Position numbers and translations under genes: made by a program. Positions 4,457-6,477 of a stretch of DNA of 6,477 bases are shown piece by piece. The DNA lies in contig CALXTZ010000072.1 in the NCBI GenBank assembly GCA_944391545.1, positions 1-6,477 on the forward strand. The letters are read 5' to 3'. The DNA comes from an uncultured Alphaproteobacteria bacterium. GTDB lineage: Bacteria > Pseudomonadota > Alphaproteobacteria > CAAHEQ01 > UBA3637. The notes beneath the pieces are model-generated. The model worked only from the letters and a program-made list of their open reading frames with translations. It was not told the DNA's origin and searched no databases. Positions within the stretch are counted from its first letter, which is position 1, and each line of letters opens with the position of its first letter.

Positions 4457-6477
4457 TTGAAAGAAGAACGAACAGAGCAAAGAGGAACGATTGGAATGAG
4501 TGCGCGAGGGATGCTTCATCGTCGGAGAGGACAATTGAATAAATGTATTAGTGCGGCAAGTACCCGCTCTCCCGCGCGTCCCGTGGGAAAGACTTCAACA
4601 AGAGGAGTGAATATATCACAGAAAGGGTCGCCCACCCGCGCCCCTTCGCTCCGCCGATATCAAGCCGGTCACCTTTCCCCTCAAATCACCGGCCAATCCG
4701 GCAGAAGCATGGCAGAGATGTTGGCCGTGCTGGCTATTATGGGCGTGTTAACGGTTGGCGGGATTGCGGCTTATTCGTTTGCTGTGTCTAAACATCGCGC
4801 TAATCAAATCTATAACCAAGTCGATTTACGTGCCGTGACTTCTTTCTCAAATCCTTTCGTCAGACAAGCGACAACCGGACAAACTTATCCGTTGGCCGGA
4901 TTTGACGAAGTCGTTGAAGGCATTACTTATCAACATAAAAAGACAACCGGCAACGGATATGACATTATTGCCTCTCATGTCCCTGAACGCGTTTGTCGCC
5001 GATTGCAAGACATGACCTTTCCAGTTCCCAAAAGTGTGACGTTAAATGGGGCTGATTTGTCTTCAACATGTGGTTCGGATAATACGTTTGTCTTTTCTTA
5101 TAACGGATTATCTGTTGGTAAACCGTCCAGCGGGGGTGACCCCATAGATTGCACCTGTTCCGGATGCCAATCTTGTGAAAGCGGTGTCTGTCGAGACAAT
5201 GATAACCTGTGCAAACCGAAAGAAATCTGCCAAAGTGGGAGTTGTGTTTGTGCGCCCGGTTACACGGAATGCGGCGGCAGTTGTTACACGACCTGTGCTG
5301 ACGGGTTTATGCGTGACCCCATTTCCTGCGATTGTGTATGTGAACCGCAAGCATGTCCCGAGCATGCTTCATGGGACAGTTCAACATGTGCGTGTGTGTG
5401 TCCGACATTACCGCTTCCGACGGAATGCCAAGAAATCACGACGGTTGAAGAGGGATGTGATCAAATCACCAATTTGCCGGATGGGACAGAATGTTCAACT
5501 GGGATTTGTTTAGAGGGGGCTTGTTGTAACCCGGATGACAGTCAAGCGTGTTGTGAAGCTTCGGGTAAGACATGGCAAGAAGCAACACAAAAGTGTTGTG
5601 GGAAATTGGATACACCGACAGAATGCCAAGAAATTATATCCCAAGACAATGCATGTGACCAAATCAGCAACTTGCCTGACGGGACAGAATGTTCAACTGG
5701 GATTTGTTTAGAGGGGGCTTGTTGTAATCCGGATGACAGTCAAGCGTGTTGTGAAGCTTCGGGTAAGACATGGCAAGAAGAGACACGAAAGTGTTGTGAG
5801 AAATTGGATACACCGACAGAATGTCAGGAAATTATATCCCAAGACAATGCATGTGATCAAATCACCAATTTGCCGGATGGGACAGAATGTTCAACTGGGA
5901 TTTGTTTAGAGGGTGCTTGTTGTAACCCGGATGACAGTCAAGCGTGTTGTGAAGCCTCCGGCAAGACATGGCTAAAAGCAACACAAACGTGTGAAGCGGT
6001 ATGTGTTTATCGGTACACGAATCCAGTCGGAGCCATTGGTTCGGATTGTCAAGTGACCGGATATGTTAATCCGATAGGTTCCATCAAACCAACCTGTCAA
6101 ATAACGGGCTTTGTCAATCCGACGAAGGCATACGAAACACCGCCTGATTTAAATACCAGCAGTTGTCCATCCGGTCAATATTGCCGTGTCGCGTGGACGA
6201 GAGAAAATTGCAGCGGCACCATAAACTCAAAGGGTGCATCAACGATGTATGGCGTTTGCGAGCAAATGACATCCAATGGCGGGTCATGCAAACAAGGCGT
6301 TCATTTGGGCGATTTAAATATCACTTCGTGTCCATCGGGTCAATATTGCCGTGTGGCGTGGACGAGTGAAAGTTGCAGTGGCCGTCTTGGTTCCACAGGG
6401 GCCAGTACGATGTATGGCGTTTGTGAACAAATGACGTCCAATAGTGGTTCATGCAAACAAAACGTTCATTTAACGGA
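4457..6477 (+). CDS. Prepilin-like, cysteine-rich, repeat-rich surface protein (3' end beyond window)
   Basis: One open frame runs from the stop at 4436-4438 to the window edge: at least 673 codons, incomplete. From the TTG start, residues 1-82 are an Arg/Ser-rich leader ending in Gly82. Then comes a type IV pilin-like start, 'RSMAEMLAVLAIMGVLTVGGIAAYSF' (83-108), with Glu at +5 after the expected prepilin-peptidase cut at Gly82/Arg83. Residues to about 230 look like a small pilin globular domain. Residues 232-316 are dense in Cys (patterns CxCxxCxxC and CxC), like EGF or knottin folds. Three 66-residue repeats with ten Cys per full unit follow (from 322, 388 and 454), then 16-residue 'Y-N-P-x-G-x-I...CQxTG' repeats (from 520), and 55-residue repeats with five Cys each (from 564 and 619). 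Likely exported, membrane-anchored or assembled into a pseudopilus-like structure, disulfide-rich. ATG 4496 is an alternative start. The exact function is unknown. Confidence 0.85.
   Translation, partial: MKEERTEQRGTIGMSARGMLHRRRGQLNKCISAASTRSPARPVGKTSTRGVNISQKGSPTRAPSLRRYQAGHLSPQITGQSGRSMAEMLAVLAIMGVLTVGGIAAYSFAVSKHRANQIYNQVDLRAVTSFSNPFVRQATTGQTYPLAGFDEVVEGITYQHKKTTGNGYDIIASHVPERVCRRLQDMTFPVPKSVTLNGADLSSTCGSDNTFVFSYNGLSVGKPSSGGDPIDCTCSGCQSCESGVCRDNDNLCKPKEICQSGSCVCAPGYTECGGSCYTTCADGFMRDPISCDCVCEPQACPEHASWDSSTCACVCPTLPLPTECQEITTVEEGCDQITNLPDGTECSTGICLEGACCNPDDSQACCEASGKTWQEATQKCCGKLDTPTECQEIISQDNACDQISNLPDGTECSTGICLEGACCNPDDSQACCEASGKTWQEETRKCCEKLDTPTECQEIISQDNACDQITNLPDGTECSTGICLEGACCNPDDSQACCEASGKTWLKATQTCEAVCVYRYTNPVGAIGSDCQVTGYVNPIGSIKPTCQITGFVNPTKAYETPPDLNTSSCPSGQYCRVAWTRENCSGTINSKGASTMYGVCEQMTSNGGSCKQGVHLGDLNITSCPSGQYCRVAWTSESCSGRLGSTGASTMYGVCEQMTSNSGSCKQNVHLT
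5420..5992 (+). repeat. Three tandem 198-bp repeats (66 residues each)
   Basis: Units begin at 5420, 5618 and 5816, exactly 198 bp apart; the third loses similarity near 5992. Long stretches are identical between units, including 'GTECSTGICLEGACCNPDDSQ'-type blocks. The frame is kept, so changes in copy number would only lengthen or shorten the protein. Confidence 0.95.
6014..6130 (+). repeat. Tandem 48-bp (16-residue) degenerate repeats
   Basis: Units begin at 6014, 6062 and 6110 with the pattern aromatic-x-N-P followed in the first two by 'xGxIxxxCQxTG'. The third keeps only the start ('FVNPTKA'). They link the 66-residue and 55-residue repeat blocks. Confidence 0.75.
6146..6477 (+). repeat. 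Tandem 165-bp (55-residue) repeats running off the window
   Basis: Units begin at 6146 and 6311. Shared blocks are 'SCPSGQYCRVAWT', 'CSG', 'GASTMYGVCEQMTSN' and 'GSCKQ.VHL', with five Cys per unit. The second unit reaches the window edge at its last residues, so more copies may follow. Confidence 0.9.

Noticed and set aside
5108..5513. Other-frame open stretches (both strands) within the Cys-rich part of the prepilin-like gene.
   Set aside because: They arise from the repetitive TGT/TGC-rich coding sequence; the long frame continues without a stop through all repeats.

Overview
The window looks like a piece of an alphaproteobacterial chromosome of low-to-moderate GC. The best evidence is the enoyl-ACP reductase FabI, which has the 'HAIAFSDKNELKGRYVDT' block seen in alphaproteobacterial FabI, and a prepilin-type N-terminus 'GRSMAEMLAVLAIMGV' of the kind I recall from gut-associated, Azospirillum-like alphaproteobacteria. 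Genus-level placement is inference.

Layout. Positions 1-343 hold no gene. They contain two identical 77-bp direct repeats (1-77 and 184-260), each carrying a symmetric rho-independent terminator, with a strong hairpin (152-183) ending at the base before the second copy. Positions 344-1574 are a two-gene overlapping operon on +: a CatB/XAT-type hexapeptide acetyltransferase, then a protein made almost wholly of an unbroken pentapeptide-repeat helix. Positions 1690-2364 (+) encode a small exported protein with two copies of a Cys-containing 'AYCLGYY' domain.

Positions 2480-3313 (-) are a butt-joined pair: an XRE-type HTH regulator, then a single-pass membrane protein with a Cys-containing outer domain. 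A 15-bp palindrome (TTACAC-N3-GTGTAA type) lies just upstream of the regulator start. A second copy sits at 2440-2454, inside the spacer of a good minus-strand promoter (TTGACA-N16-TAATAT). This suggests autoregulation plus repression of an otherwise hidden leftward transcript that enters the 3' end of the secreted-protein gene and could encode a 28-residue hydrophobic peptide.

fabI (3413-4240, -) has its own promoter and terminator and is the one housekeeping gene. Divergent from it, 4457 to the window end (+) is one long open frame that begins with TTG and has no stop before the edge. It encodes a prepilin-like, cysteine-rich, highly repetitive protein: an 82-residue leader, a type IV pilin-like helix with Glu+5, a pilin-like domain, a Cys-knot/EGF-like region, three 66-residue repeats, a 16-residue repeat block and 55-residue repeats. 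Its promoter is the most striking item here: a perfect TTGACA and a TAGAGT -10 separated by 18 bp, of which 15 are an uninterrupted G-run. That is the architecture of length-variable promoter-spacer phase variation, here controlling a repeat-rich, probably surface-exposed protein.
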